64,000 nucleotides of DNA from Mesorhabditis belari (GCA_958450365.1 CAUEEP010000921.1:682001-746000); one strand, 5' to 3'. Shown: positions 9,946-20,819, counted from the first letter of the stretch. Translations and numbers: made by a program. Notes: generated by a model not told the origin, from the letters alone.

Positions 9946-10079
9946 AATTTGACACTTGACACAATTTGACACAACAAAAACAATAACTACAACAAGTTAG
10001 CAAGAAAAAGTTGGAAAAACAACTCCGTGACGCCTCTTGAATTTATTAAGCCAACCGCCACTCGCTTGAAAATTGGTAA

Positions 10080-10690
10080 TTCCTTCTAAAAAGGGAATGG
10101 TCTCAGCTCAAAGGTCGGAATCGACTGGAAACACAAAAATCGACTGGAAACACAGTGCATAACATAGAATCGGCAATGTCTAGGTGTGCATCGACGTAAA
10201 CACTGAAATGTCAAGAAAACTAACGAAATTACTGAAATTGACGGGTGATTAAAAGTAACTTTAATATATTTTCTCGTTTTCCCGGTTGAAAACTTGTATC
10301 GCACAGCGTCCCATAGGCAAAAAACGTTAAATTTATTCTATTTTATTAAAATTTAGTTTGCTTTAAAAACGAAATTGTTCTAAGAATCGCAAAAAAATTT
10401 CGCATGTGAGCGGAATTGAACCCGAGGGCAAAAATCGGTCCGCCGTTTCACAGAGCTAAGCCTTTATCCACTAGGCCACGACCCCACCTCTGGTCGGCAG
10501 CGAGAGAAGCCTTATAAAGGAAAAAACCTTAATTATAAAGGTTTTGAATCCCGATTTCTCATGCAAGATTCCTCGCGTTTCCGTGGCTATTAGCAGCTAA
10601 TTTTTGCGACTTTTTGTTCGCCATTGCCGATTTTATGTTATGCACTGTGTTTCCAGTCGATTCCGAACTTTGAGCTGTAATCATTCCCTT
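10080..10690. mobile_element. Fold-back element enclosing a tRNA-like sequence
   Basis: The left arm (about 10090-10180: AATGGTCTCAGCTCAAAG, TCGACTGGAAACACAGTGCA, TAACATAGAATCGGCAATG) is repeated inverted at about 10620-10690 (GCCATTGCCGATTTTATGTT, ATGCACTGTGTTTCCAGTCG, then TTCCGAACTTTGAGCTG). Between the arms lies the tRNA-like sequence at 10404-10486. No transposase is visible. Confidence 0.7.
10404..10486 (-). pseudogene. tRNA-like sequence (no confident isotype)
   Basis: On -, it begins GGGTCGTGGCCTAGTGGATA, a good tRNA D-arm with an A box, and ends TCGGGTTCAATTCCGCTC, a B-box-like T-arm. The acceptor stem does not close, and the anticodon arm is unclear. The layout closely parallels the tRNA-like sequence at 37408-37487, including an 'ACCGATTTT' stretch before the T-arm. 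The two may be members of one tRNA-derived family. Confidence 0.5.
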
Positions 10691-11300
10691 TCAAGCTTGC
10701 CAACTTCATCGATTTCTCTCAAAGCAGATTGCGGCCAACACATTCGTTTTGGCTTCGCATTTGCTTCAGCCAAATAAGCACAACCAACCACCAATCGCTT
10801 GAAAATCGCTAATCCCTTCAAAGCTTGCCATCGCTTTCTCACGAAACAGATTGCGGCCAACACATTCGTTTTGGCTTCGCGTTTGCCTCAGCCAAATAAG
10901 CACAACCAACCATCAATCGCTTGAAAATCGCTAATCCCTTCAAAGCTTGCCAACTCCATCGCTTTCTCTCGAAACAGATTGCCGCCAACACATTCGTTTT
11001 GGCTTCGCGTTTGCCTCAGCCAAATAAGCACAACCAACCATCAATCGCTTGAAAATCGCTAATCCCTTCAAAGCTTGCCAACTCCATCGCTTTCTCACGA
11101 AACAGATTGCCGTCAACACATTCGTTTTGGCTTCGCGTTTGCTTCAGCCAAATAAACACAACCAACCACCAATCGCTTGAAAATCGCTAATCCCTTCAAA
11201 GCTTGCCAACTCCATCGCTTTCTCTCGAAACAGATTGCCGTCAACACATTCGTTTTGGCTTCGCATTTACTTCAGTCAAATAAGCACAGATTCTTCGATT
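10681..11300. repeat. 128-bp satellite, about five copies
   Basis: The phrase CATTCGTTTTGGCTTCGC recurs at about 10741, 10863, 10991, 11119 and 11247, giving a period of 122 then 128, 128 and 128 bp. Units contain CTTGAAAATCGCTAATCCC and AAAGCTTGCCAACTCCATCG and differ by a few substitutions. It is the longest-period tandem array in the window. Confidence 0.95.
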
Positions 11301-11612
11301 GATTCCCATTTGCTCGTCTTCAATCATGCTCTTTTTGCAGCTCCTCCTTCATCGATCGCTTCTATAATGATCGACCTCTTCCTAAGAATCGCTTAAATTG
11401 TTGATCGCGACAATTCGAAGTCCTTCGCCAATTCAGCCGTTCCTTTCGAAGTTGATTAATCGAGTACTCGCTCCTTCAAAGCCAAATCGATTGACCCGAC
11501 GCGTCGACTTTCCTTACCTAAAATATAAGAATGTTCTCAAAAATTAAAGAATAAGAAAGAAAACTTTACATCAAGCACACTTAAGATAAAAGAAAAACGT
11601 TACAAGAAGTAA

Positions 11613-12131
11613 GGGGGTGCTAGCAAAAGCGCCAAATCATTTGCGCCAAATTTTTTGCGCCAATTTTCATTTGCGCCACGTTTCATTTGTGCCAAAAATT
11701 TCTGCGCCGCGTATCATTCGCGTTAAATTTACGCTTTTCAAAACACTTTCCTACCAACTCTGATTGTTTATTCCTATTTTTTTTCTAATTTTTCTCATCG
11801 ACAATGCTCGCTACTTTGACGCCTTCGCGGCATCTGAAAATGGCATAAATCCAAATAAAGAGCAAAAAGCCCAATCGGGGACACAAAAATGACTGTTTTT
11901 TTGGGGTATTTATAGGTATTTAAACGTGTTTTCTAATTTACAACAGTGAGAACTAAAATTGTGAAGCAGAAAACTGAAAAAGAGTTGGTTAGAAGCTGGG
12001 AAAAAGTGATTTGCTACAGTGATTTTTATAAGGGTAAATTTGACGCAAATGATACGCAAATGAAATTGGCGCAAAGGATTTTGGTGAAAAAAAGGCGCTA
12101 CTTTGAGGTGCTTTTGCTAGCACCTCAAAGT
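11613..12131. mobile_element. Fold-back element with TTTGCGCCA arrays in its arms
   Basis: The left end GGGTGCTAGCAAAAGCGCC faces CTTTTGCTAGCACCTC at the right end. The arm interior is made of repeated 'CATTTGCGCCA' phrases (11629-11700), and the opposite arm carries their complements (TGGCGCAAA, GACGCAAATG, 12045-12080). The core between the arms has no recognised gene. Confidence 0.65.
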
Positions 12132-12260
12132 AAGCATTTCATTGTCATTTTAAAGCATTTCAAATTCAGTAAAAAAAAATTAGATATTCAGTCAAAAAGC
12201 ACAAATTCATTTTACTTAGCGCACATTTTAGCAAATAATTCGTTCATCGAAATGAAATAT

Positions 12261-13180
12261 ACGTTAACGGGGGTAGGCTACTTTCCGCCATTTTATTTGC
12301 GCAACAGGGTCATTTGCGCAACAGGGTCATTTGCGCAAGTACGTTTGCGCAACTTTTTATTTGCGCAACAGGGTCATTTGCGCAACTTTTTTTGCGCAAC
12401 AGGGTCATTTGCGCAACTTTTTTGACGTTTTTAAGGGACGTTTTTTTAAGGGAGTTTTTGGCGTTTTTTTTTGTTGTTTAAAATTCTAGTACGGTTTTGT
12501 TTATTCTTAAAAACCATTGTTAACTAATTTTCCGCATTTTCCCAAGAATCCGCATCCATCGTATACTGCGGTCAGACTTTACGAAGAAATGACGCAAATA
12601 ATCAACCGTTTCAAGCTTTCATCGGCTATCAATCTCACTGTTGGACAAAACTACACACGGAAGAAAACTGTATTGGCTCGACAAAAGCAACGTTTTACTG
12701 CTATTTCTAATGGTCGCTTGCCCGGTTGCGATTTTGTGCAACATCTTTCTCAGCTTTTGACTTATTAAAAAAATTTGATTTTTATTGTTGTCCTAAATTT
12801 CATTGCTATTGTTGTCCTAACTTTCATTGTTATCGGTTGCACTTTTTTGTTAAAGCGATAAAATACTTTACTAATGGTTATTAGCTCTTAGAAAGGACTA
12901 ATTTAGATAAATATTGGAAGATTGTGCAAAAAATTGGAAGATTTCATAAAAAATAGAAGAAAATAAAAAAACAATAAAAAAAAGCTGAAAAATTAAAATA
13001 ATGATTAAAAATTCGAGTGCTTAATACAGTGTTAAAGTTGCGCAAATGACCCAGTTGCGCAAATGACCCTTTTTGTGCAAAAAAAAGTTGCGCAAATGAC
13101 CCTTGTTGCGCAAACGTACTTGCGCAAATGACCCTGTTGCGCAAATAAAATGGCGGAAAGTAGCCTACCCCCGTTAACGT
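12261..13180. mobile_element. Fold-back element with GCGCAACAGGGTCATTT arrays in its arms
   Basis: The left arm starts ACGTTAACGGGGGTAGGCTA and CTTTCCGCC and continues into 5-6 copies of a 17-bp phrase (TTGCGCAACAGGGTCAT) up to about 12423. The right arm (13030-13180) is the inverted version, ending GGCGGAAAGTAGCCTACCCC and CGTTAACGT. The internal 600 bp contains an open frame (12517-12768, + strand) with no recognised domain. No transposase is seen. Confidence 0.75.
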
Positions 13181-13189
13181 ATTCAAAAA

Positions 13190-13335
13190 GTGTTCGTTAT
13201 ATCGAAGCATTCATTTTATCGAAGTTCGTTAGATCAAAGGCTGTTTGATAACAGCGTTTGGCCGAGACCGAATCTAGGGTTCTTTGTATCGAAGTGTACG
13301 TTATATCGAAGTGTACGTTCTATCGAAGTTCGACT
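13190..13335. repeat. Second cluster of GTTATATCGAAG units
   Basis: It contains GTTCGTTATATCGAAG and GTGTACGTTATATCGAAG repeated with variants. It matches the cluster at 9800-9945. It ends directly before a splice acceptor of the gene that follows. Confidence 0.6.
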
Positions 13336-13345
13336 GTATTAGCTT

Positions 13346-14914
13346 CAGAGTGAGCACCGTTTACGATCATGGCACGGGCGTCACACGTCGCTTCATCACT
13401 TTGTGCGAAGCTCGCGGTGAATGTATTCTACTCGAAGATGACTGGTCACGTTTAGACTTTCAAGGAAATGAGGTACTGTGAACATCAAAACTTTAACACA
13501 ATCACGACGATACGGCTCACCGTACTAATGTACTAATGACTGTCGTACTAATGACTGTCGTACTAATGACTGTCGTACTAATGACTGTCGTACTAATGAC
13601 TGTCGTACTAATGACTGTCGTACTAATGACTGTCGTACTAATGACTGTCGTACTAATGACTGTCGTACTAATGACTGTCGTACTAATGACTGTCGTACTA
13701 ATGACTGTCGTACTAATGACTGTCGTACTAATGACTGTCGTACTAATGACTGTCGTACTAATGACTGTCGTACTAATGACTGTCGTACTAATGACTGTCG
13801 TACTAATGACTGTCGTACTAATGACTGTCGTACTAATGACTGTCGTACTAATGACTGTCGTACTAATGACTGTCGTACTAATGACTGTCGACTGACTGAC
13901 TTGTTTATCTTTGAATTTTCACCATCAGTAAAACAGTAACGAGTACGCGACTGTACGCAAAATACTATCGTCGTGAATGTATCAAAACTGTAAGTAGATT
14001 AACATTTTGTATTATAAAGACTCAAACTGAGCGTCGAAATTAGACGAAAATTGAATTGGGCAAAAGGTTATGGTGTTAAAAGATGACGATAGTTTTATCA
14101 AAACCTTCTTTCAACTCTAGTTTCAACTTTTCTCTAAATCGTGCATTTAGGTGCTGAAAATCGAGAATCTTGACCGAAAACCCCTGGGGGAAATTTGCGG
14201 TTATGCTCGAGTCGATTACAAACTCCAGACGCGCAAAGATACAAAGATTGAGGCGCTGGCGTCTGTTCCATCCACAACCTACCAGCCGAGTTATCCGTGA
14301 GTGCTATTAGTCATTCAAGTTCATACAATCCAAGTACTTTAGCTCATAACTTTTATAGATTTATCGAATTTGAATCTAGTTTTGTTATCATTCACTTTCT
14401 CGAAAGTCTTTTTTTCAGAACAATCATTGTCCGCTTTCTCGAAGTTGATCCAAGATTTAAACCAGCACCGAAATCAGGAACTGAAGAAAAGGCAAAAAAT
14501 TTGAATCGATCAAAATTCAAAAACCGATTCTAGCCTCATCTCGTCCAAGATGTGAATGGCGATGATTCGGTGTATACTTTAAGAGAGTTTCGTAATGTTA
14601 ATGGAGATGGTCATGAATTGTCCTATGATAGGTCAAAGGTATACGCTGTAGGTAAAGCAACTAACTGGTTCTTTAAGATCTACAAACTCTATAATGTGAA
14701 AATATATCAAGACGAACATCTTATCCATTTCTCTCATTACGGACTCAGCGAAGCAGGTGGTGATGGTGAATTTTTGATTCAACTGCAAGTAGTCCTAACT
14801 TGAATATTTTCAGATTCATTCCATTTTTCCAATTCTAAAGTCCCAAAGGCTCCTTTGATTCCTTTTCCGATAGATTACAAATTACTCTCCGAAGACGAGA
14901 ATTTCCAGCGATAA
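13346..14914 (+). CDS. Unidentified spliced gene (3' part)
   Basis: Likely exons on +: about 13347-13472 (acceptor TTAGCTTCAG, donor GTACTG; contains LCEARGECILLEDDWSRLDF), about 14150-14296 (acceptor CATTTAG, donor GTGAGT), 14419-about 14443, 14534-14651 (donor GTAAAG; LVQDVNGDDSVYTLREFRNV) and 14824-14914 (ending SEDENFQR and stop). A further exon-like block with good splice sites lies at 13929-13989. Phases fit for the last two exons. The frame of the 14150 exon and the small 14419 exon is uncertain, and 5' exons were not found. The protein is acidic, with no signal peptide or domain I recognise. The first intron holds a 15-bp minisatellite. The gene converges on the GT14 gene, whose stop is 135 bp away. 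Confidence 0.55.
13516..13895. repeat. 15-bp minisatellite, about 25 copies (TGTCGTACTAATGAC)
   Basis: About 25 perfect copies inside an intron of the 13.3-14.9 kb gene. The + strand reading MTVVL is open only because the period is a multiple of three. It is not part of the exon model, since good splice sites lie on both sides. Confidence 0.97.
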
Positions 14915-14988
14915 TCGATTCATGAATTCATAAAAAAAGTCAATTTTTTATGCAAATGTTATAGATGTAAAGTAAAAAACAGTGTGCC

Positions 14989-14994
14989 AATAAA
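14989..14994 (+). promoter_or_regulatory. Poly(A) signal AATAAA
   Basis: AATAAA lies 75 bp after the stop at 14914, in the short spacer between two convergent genes, which supports 14914 as the gene's 3' end. Confidence 0.65.
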
Positions 14995-15048
14995 GATTGA
15001 CAGAGAAATTCGTATCCCATCAAATCCGAACTCGAAAAAATGTTTCAT

Positions 15049-18000
15049 TTAATACAAAAGTTCTGGGTGGCTAAGATGTTCAATGTCAACTCCTCTTGCC
15101 AATTCCACGAAGGGCATGCTCGAAAACACGGAGGCATTGAACTTGTTGTGAGCGTCCATTGAACGTCGCTGGTGTTCCTAAAAAAAGTGATTTAACCAAG
15201 GTTTTCTCATTAGAATCTCTTTTCACCCTTTGCAATGAGGCTTAAAAGATATAGTATATAAAGCCAAAGCCAAACTCACTTTCAACAAACAGAAAAACGC
15301 TGCCGGTTGATAGTCAATGTAGAGCTTGTGAGCAACAAGTTCAGGTCTAAAATAATAATTAAAAAGATTGAACCAAACTTGAGTAACCTCTTTAATAAAT
15401 TTGGAACATCACCAACACCATATACGCATGAGCTATGGGTCATTTTTCCTAAAAAAAAGCGATTTGAGAGAAAAATGTCGAACAAATGTTTACCATGACA
15501 GAGTTCTTCGTCTTTATCGTTCCGCCAAATCTAAATATGAGAAAATAATTAGCGTCCGGAGAACAAACTTGAAAACGTCCAAGCCAATAACGGACCGGCA
15601 CATCGCGACTTGTAGCTGCAATTATCCCTAAAATGCATGATTTTTAAAGTGCCATCTCTTTCAACCTTCTATTTTCTAAAGTTTTATACTCACCATTTGA
15701 TTTTGTTATTTTCACGTTAATGTTCATTCTCGGATACTTCCTTTGCTTCAAATTTGTTTCGCTCTGCCTTTTCGATTTTTTCCGTAAAATCAAACGAGCG
15801 TCAAATCCACCTGGTATCGGAAGTCCTAAATTGATCCAAATCTTAAATTAAAGAAAATGGTCTAACTGCGCATGTTGCCAAAGATCGTCGGCCAAAGTAG
15901 CTCGTCTGAGGCAATTGGCGATACATTCAGCCATCTGATCACCGCTGTGGTAATTGCCTAAAAAAATTTTTGAATTCATTTATATTGAAATTCCTTTAGA
16001 ATACTTACGCTGTGTTCCTTTGTTACAGCATTCATTGCAGCTCTCGGCACCAAGGCTGACATTGATGCTTTGTAAATCCGAAGTGGCGTCAATTCTCCTC
16101 GGCTCTAAAACATTTAATAAATATAGTAATTGTAAATCTGGTGAGAGTAAATTTATCGCGTTAAAACTAAGGTTAGGAACCGTAATCTATCTGGCTTGCA
16201 TTTCATGTTTTTAAGTTTGCGGCTACGGGATAAGCAAGCAGGCCTAGAGCCGCATTTAGAGTTAAAATTTGGTATCCAAATACACTAAAGACCAACATTT
16301 CTGGTTTGGTGCGGCGGCTCCACCACTTCCACATTCACCGTCTGATTTAAAGCCCTGAAGATTCGAACCATCTCCAGATTCGTCTTCAGCGGTACATCAA
16401 AGCCAGATAAGTACTAAAAGTACAAATTGCGTTTAAAAAAAGTTAAGCTTACGTACCTGATAGTACTTCCAGGGATGTTCTTGTTTTGCTAGATATTCAG
16501 CACAGCCATACATTGATGTCAAAATTTCGTGTCCTCCCCAGCCGATTGACCTATTCGAAGTCTAAAAGGAAGCGACAATAAGCGAAAGAGAAGCTGAACC
16601 AACCACAACATGAATGTTGTCAAAACAAGAAGACAATCCGTGAATGGTCTCATTGAAAAGGGCATGTGAATCACGATCCACCACTATGCAATAGAGATTC
16701 TGTGGTTGGTAAAAAGCAGAGAACATAAAGAGAAACTAAAAAATTATTACATAAGACCACCTGTTAAAAAAACCTGTGCTAAATTTTTGTAGATAATCAT
16801 CCCGTAAGCAAGCGGAAAGTTGAGTTCTTCAACTGATGCAGCGTCCAGTGGAAAATGAAACCATTTCTTTATGTGTGAACATTTAAAAGTAAATCATTAA
16901 ACTTCAATAAGATGTCTTCAACAAACCTCGCCTCTCCAGGAGATGTTGCGTAAATTGCCATTTCTCTGTCGGCGTGGTCGTACTTCCACGAAGCCCATTT
17001 TGCCAAAGTCGGATTGTCCAGTTCGCTGATATTTACTAGATTCAAAAAAAATGTATTATCTCTAGCAAAAGAATACCGCCGTTGATCGCGTCACAATCAA
17101 TGGAGATTCGATCAAGTAGAAACGTTGATTGATTCCATGAGGCTCTAAAAATTGATCCATTAAACTGAAATTGAAAGAAAAATTGACAACTTCTCTCATA
17201 GAAAGTTTCTTTACTTAGGTTTTAAGGTACTTTTTTACTTTGTTCCCCCAAAAGTCAGAAATTTTCAAAAATTTGTCAATCATTCGGACAAAGAACATCC
17301 AGAACAAAGAATATTGTCGATCCAATCAAAGGAGCATGTACGAATACGATTGAAGGAATGTGGCAGAAGTTTAAAGCTCGACATAAAGAATATGCAGACT
17401 TTTCACTTCACTTTTCGCTTAAACATCTTGAATCACATGAATTCAACAATTCATGTGATTCAAGATGTCTAAGGACGACGATACCTTCTACAACTTTTGG
17501 ATGCAAGCGAGATAAGATTATTCATTGGAATAAGTATATTATTGTGCTTCAAGATAATACCGTAAATACTGTAATTCAACGGCACCCCCTAATTGAACGC
17601 AGTCGCGTAGTCTAACTTCTTTTTAGAAAATCGTTTTTTCTCAGCTCCTAGATTTTTCTCAAATACACTTTTGGTATCAAAAAATAGTAGATTTCAAGGG
17701 CTATCATTTGACACCCAAGCGCATACTGTAGCATAAAGCAGCGTGGAGAACGGAGCGTGTAAAGCTAGACTACGCGGCAATACCCGTCGTTATGGGGCTG
17801 CCGTTCTATTAGAGTCTTTACGGTATTTTACGAGTATTCACAAAATTTGTAATCTAATTTCGTAAATTTGCATCTAAAGCAGTCAACAATTTTGCCTGGT
17901 GTTTGGGGTGGGGGACAAAGTAAAAAAAGCACCGTTTTTACGTTAAACTAAGCAAAACATTGAGGCTTACATGAGAATGAGATGGCAGATAACACATGCG

Positions 18001-18132
18001 ACGAGAAGAAACGCCGTAGAAAGCAGTAGCTTTGCCAATCGATGTAGTCGACCCTAAAATAAAGCCATTAAATAAAAAATGCAAGTTAGAAAAGAAAAAA
18101 GAAGCTTAAGAAAGCAGAAAAGTACCAACCAT
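15049..18132 (-). CDS. Core-2/I-branching beta-1,6-GlcNAc transferase (GT14), type II membrane protein
   Basis: The 16 exons (- strand) give 461 codons in phase: 18132-18130, 18053-17971, 17144-17077, 17035-16923, 16866-16774, 16735-16604, 16561-16457, 16413-16297, 16104-16009, 15957-15867, 15825-15694, 15627-15569, 15530-15494, 15448-15388, 15346-15280 and 15177-15049. A short cytoplasmic tail is followed by one TM anchor (residues about 10-29, LLLSTAFLLVACVICHLIL), then the lumenal GT14 domain. Family motifs include FPLAYGMIIYK, QNLYCIVVDRDSHALF, SIGWGGHEILTSMYGCAEYL, SGFDVPLKTNLEMVRIFRAL, YKASMSALVPR, PIPGGFDA, RFQIWRND..CHGK and CVYGVGD. Enzymes of this family add branching GlcNAc to O-glycans in the Golgi. 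The length is normal for the family. The start exon is only an ATG. The 16923 and 16297 splice sites are weak but keep phase. Substrate specificity cannot be read from the sequence. Confidence 0.9.
17145..17970. repeat. Repeat-filled intron 2 of the GT14 gene
   Basis: It contains a near-perfect palindrome at about 17424-17468 (CATCTTGAATCACATGAATT, its inverse copy and a few bases of loop). It also contains a fold-back MITE at about 17558-17832, whose end motifs (TACCGTAAATACTGTA on the left, TCTTTACGGTATTT on the right) and internal phrases (TAGACTACGCG, CGTTATGGGGCTG) match the element at 49977-50453. Confidence 0.75.
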
Positions 18133-18314
18133 TCCGGGCGTTTCGAAAAATGATTTAATTTTTGGCAAAGTTGGTTTTATGTTGTTTTAGTTTTAAGTTT
18201 AAAAGTTTAAATTTTAAATGCAAATTTGCGTGAGTGCCATGTAAATCAAGGCAAAAGAATAGACAAATTTGCAATTGCACAAAAACATTCATTCACGACG
18301 CGCAACATTCATTC
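18133..18314. promoter_or_regulatory. Divergent intergenic region between GT14 and Ig/EGF genes
   Basis: There are only 182 bp between the two start codons, which point away from each other. Both 5' UTRs and any promoter elements must lie here or inside the first introns. I see no clear TATA box. A bidirectional promoter is an inference from the spacing. Confidence 0.55.
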
Positions 18315-20819
18315 ATGCTTAAAATTTCATCGCTTCAATACTTTCTGTTACTCTTCTACGCAAGCCTCACAGTAACACATCGAGTCGCGTATAATGGTGT
18401 CTTATTTCGTGAGTTTTAAGAAATTTTAGTGCTTTGGTGGTTGGGAGGGGCCACTTTTAGCTTGCCTTCTCAAATCTAGTGTTTTGAGCGGTTTGTGTCG
18501 ATACTTTTCTTCTATTCCGGGGTAATTATCTATGCTAAAGCGATTGGTGCTAATTTTAGAGTATTTTCAACATGTTTCAAGTTAGTATTGCAGAGTTCTA
18601 AGTGTAGCTTTGAGCTTTGAGATAGCGTTCGGTGGTTCGGTGGCTAGAACACAGGGTAAATCATCGAATAGGATTATCAAAAGCATGCTTAAATTAGCAC
18701 CAATCGCTTTAGCATATATTTCTTTCTTCAGAATAGAGGAAAAGTATCGACACGAACCGCTCAAAACATTAGATTCGATAAAGCAAGCCAAAAGTGACCC
18801 CTCCGAACCGCCAAAATACCAAAGTTTTACTAGGTTTCTGCTCAACTTTTAACATTTAATAGACAATATTGCCTACAAATTGGTTCTGCGCCATTTGCGG
18901 AACTACTAAACGAAAGAAGCTGCCAGAATTGAACTCTAGAATCTAGAAGTAGAGCTAGAAGTAGAAGTAGAAGTAGAAGTAGAAGTAGAACTAGAACTAG
19001 AACTAGAGCTAGAAGTAGAACTAGAACTAGAACTAGAACTAGAACAAAATCTCTAATCTAAAGTCTAGATTAAAGATTTTGTTCTCTGTCTGGCTTAAGT
19101 TAAAGTTTGGCATTGTAAACTGAACTGATTTTCTATTAGAATGAAACTTAAGAAATAATCTCCCCATTCTTTAGAAACAATCTTTCGCAGTTTTTCATAT
19201 TCAATCGAACTACTTTTTTTTAAAGTTATATTTTTCATTATTTTAATTTAGACGAGTCATCAGATGCGACGATTGTGAGCGACGAGTACATTTACGTGCC
19301 AATCGGGCACTCCGTTGAGCTTCCATGCGTGGCCCGAGAAAAGACTCACCAAATGCACATCGATTATAAAAAGGTGAAAGTTTGACTTATATGTTTAAAT
19401 GCTTATTGTGTTGATATGTAAGAAAGACAGCTTATAAAAGAGTAAAAGCAGCAAAATCAATTATTAAAGCACATGTTTCTAGTTCTAATAAAGTTCAGGG
19501 AAGCACTTTGATCTGATTTGGTCAGAACCAATTTTACGCGTGTTTTTTCTAGTCTGCTTTTGCATTTTCTGTGGTAATCAAATACGCTTAATCCATTGGT
19601 GATATTTTTAGAGTGTTTTGAATAGTTTTCACTTTGCATTTCATCCCTGGCCTCATTTTCTTGCCTTGCGGCACTGCAACATTTATACTTCAACTAGCTC
19701 AACAAAACATGAACAAAGATTATTCAAAACTTTCTAAAAATATCGCCAATAGATCCAGCATGCTTGATTACCCCGGAAAAAATAAAATAACATTGATAAA
19801 ACTGTCGAAAAATACGATCTGATAAAATCAAATCAAAGTGCGCCTCGCCCCGAATTTTATTAGTACCCTTGTTTCTTAATAACTCCATACTTTGTGTATT
19901 CTTGGGTAAATATTTTACCTTACTATTCCTTTTTACAGGCCGACTGGCGATACTACACACGATATGGAAGAAAGATGACAAGCTCTTACGGGATACGCTA
20001 CGATAAAAGGTGGTACTTTTGCAATTATTGCAACTAGTCGACTTTAGAATCGATCGCTTTCACTTCAATGACACAACCTCTTTCCTGTCGGCGCGTTTCC
20101 TCCAGGCCATTCATAACAACACAATGCTCGAGTGTTGGATACCTATCGGTTATCAAGAGGTTTGTTTGCTGGATTTCGTCGTAACACATAAAAATCTAAT
20201 GATTTTTTATTCAGCCTGTCCGCTATGTTGTATCACGTTTCCGAATCATTATTCAAGATTGCGGTGTTGAAGACAATGTATTTCTTAATCTCATGAATCC
20301 GTAAGTTCTTTTTTTAATAGTTCATCGTTGGATTTAAACCCTAGTTGTGCTTTTGGTAAGTGCTCTGTGCGAAATTTGACGAAGGGCCTTCATGATAATG
20401 TGCGGTTGCTCGAATGCCATTGTCTTCAACATTACACTGGAATATTTTGTCAACGTGAGTTACTGTTTTATTTCCAAATGGTTGGAATACTTTTAAGAAG
20501 CAATACTTCATTACTTGGAATACTTCTATAACAATATAATTATGATATCTGTTTTTATCTAAATAAACAAGTGCTTTTAGAAGAAGTTGGAAACGCGTTT
20601 GCTTATCTGTTTGGCTGTTATTCCTACAATCTCATTTGGATCTTCACCTTCCTTGGATTTTTGGTTTCAAATCGTTTTCCGTAAGTCTTAAAAATCAATC
20701 GCTTTCTTTAATGCATCTTTAGAAAAACTCGCGTAGCTCTCAAAGGACATCCATTGCGAAAAACGGAGGACAACAACAAAAATGTTATCGATGAAAAGAG
20801 AAGCAAAAGTTCTTGTTAA
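18315..20819 (+). CDS. Ig-like / EGF-like single-pass membrane protein
   Basis: Eight exons join in phase to 263 codons: 18315-18408, 19252-19373, 19939-20009, 20048-20159, 20215-20300, 20345-20454, 20581-20680 and 20723-20819. Residues 1-22 form a signal peptide (LQYFLLLFYASLTV). Residues about 33-155 look Ig-like (IGHSVELPC as a B-strand Cys; a second Cys in NNTMLECWIP). Residues 163-197 are EGF-like, ending with the canonical C-x-C-x8-C (CHCLQHYTGIFC). Residues about 204-227 form one TM helix (YNLIWIFTFLGFLV), followed by a 36-residue basic tail with several Lys and Arg. The order signal-Ig-EGF-TM-tail is that of neuregulin-type growth factors, but homology is not established. Introns 3 and 5 are tiny (38 and 44 nt). 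An AATAAA follows at 20875. Confidence 0.8.
18427..18835. mobile_element. Fold-back element in intron 1 of the Ig/EGF gene
   Basis: The left arm (TTGGTGGTTGGGAGGGGCCA, TTTTGAGCGGTTTGTGTCGA, AAAGCGATTGGTGCTAATTT) is repeated inverted on the right (AAATTAGCACCAATCGCTTT, TCGACACGAACCGCTCAAAA, GACCCCTCCGAACCGCC). Arms are about 160 bp. Related end sequences occur at about 31020-31075 and 32265-32340. Confidence 0.8.
18940..19085. repeat. Short GAAGTAGAA / GAACTAGAA tandem repeat with hairpin
   Basis: A run of 6-bp units (GAAGTA and GAACTA variants) is followed by the palindromic AATCTAAAGTCTAGATTAAA. It is intronic. Confidence 0.85.

Noticed and set aside
13536..13895. MTVVL repeat protein
   Set aside because: Intronic minisatellite between good splice sites of the neighbouring gene; open by period only.
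14552..14803. Single 83-codon frame continuing to 14803
   Set aside because: The first half is an exon, but a good donor (GTAG-GTAAAG at 14651) and an in-phase terminal exon at 14824 fit better. The rest is intron read-through.
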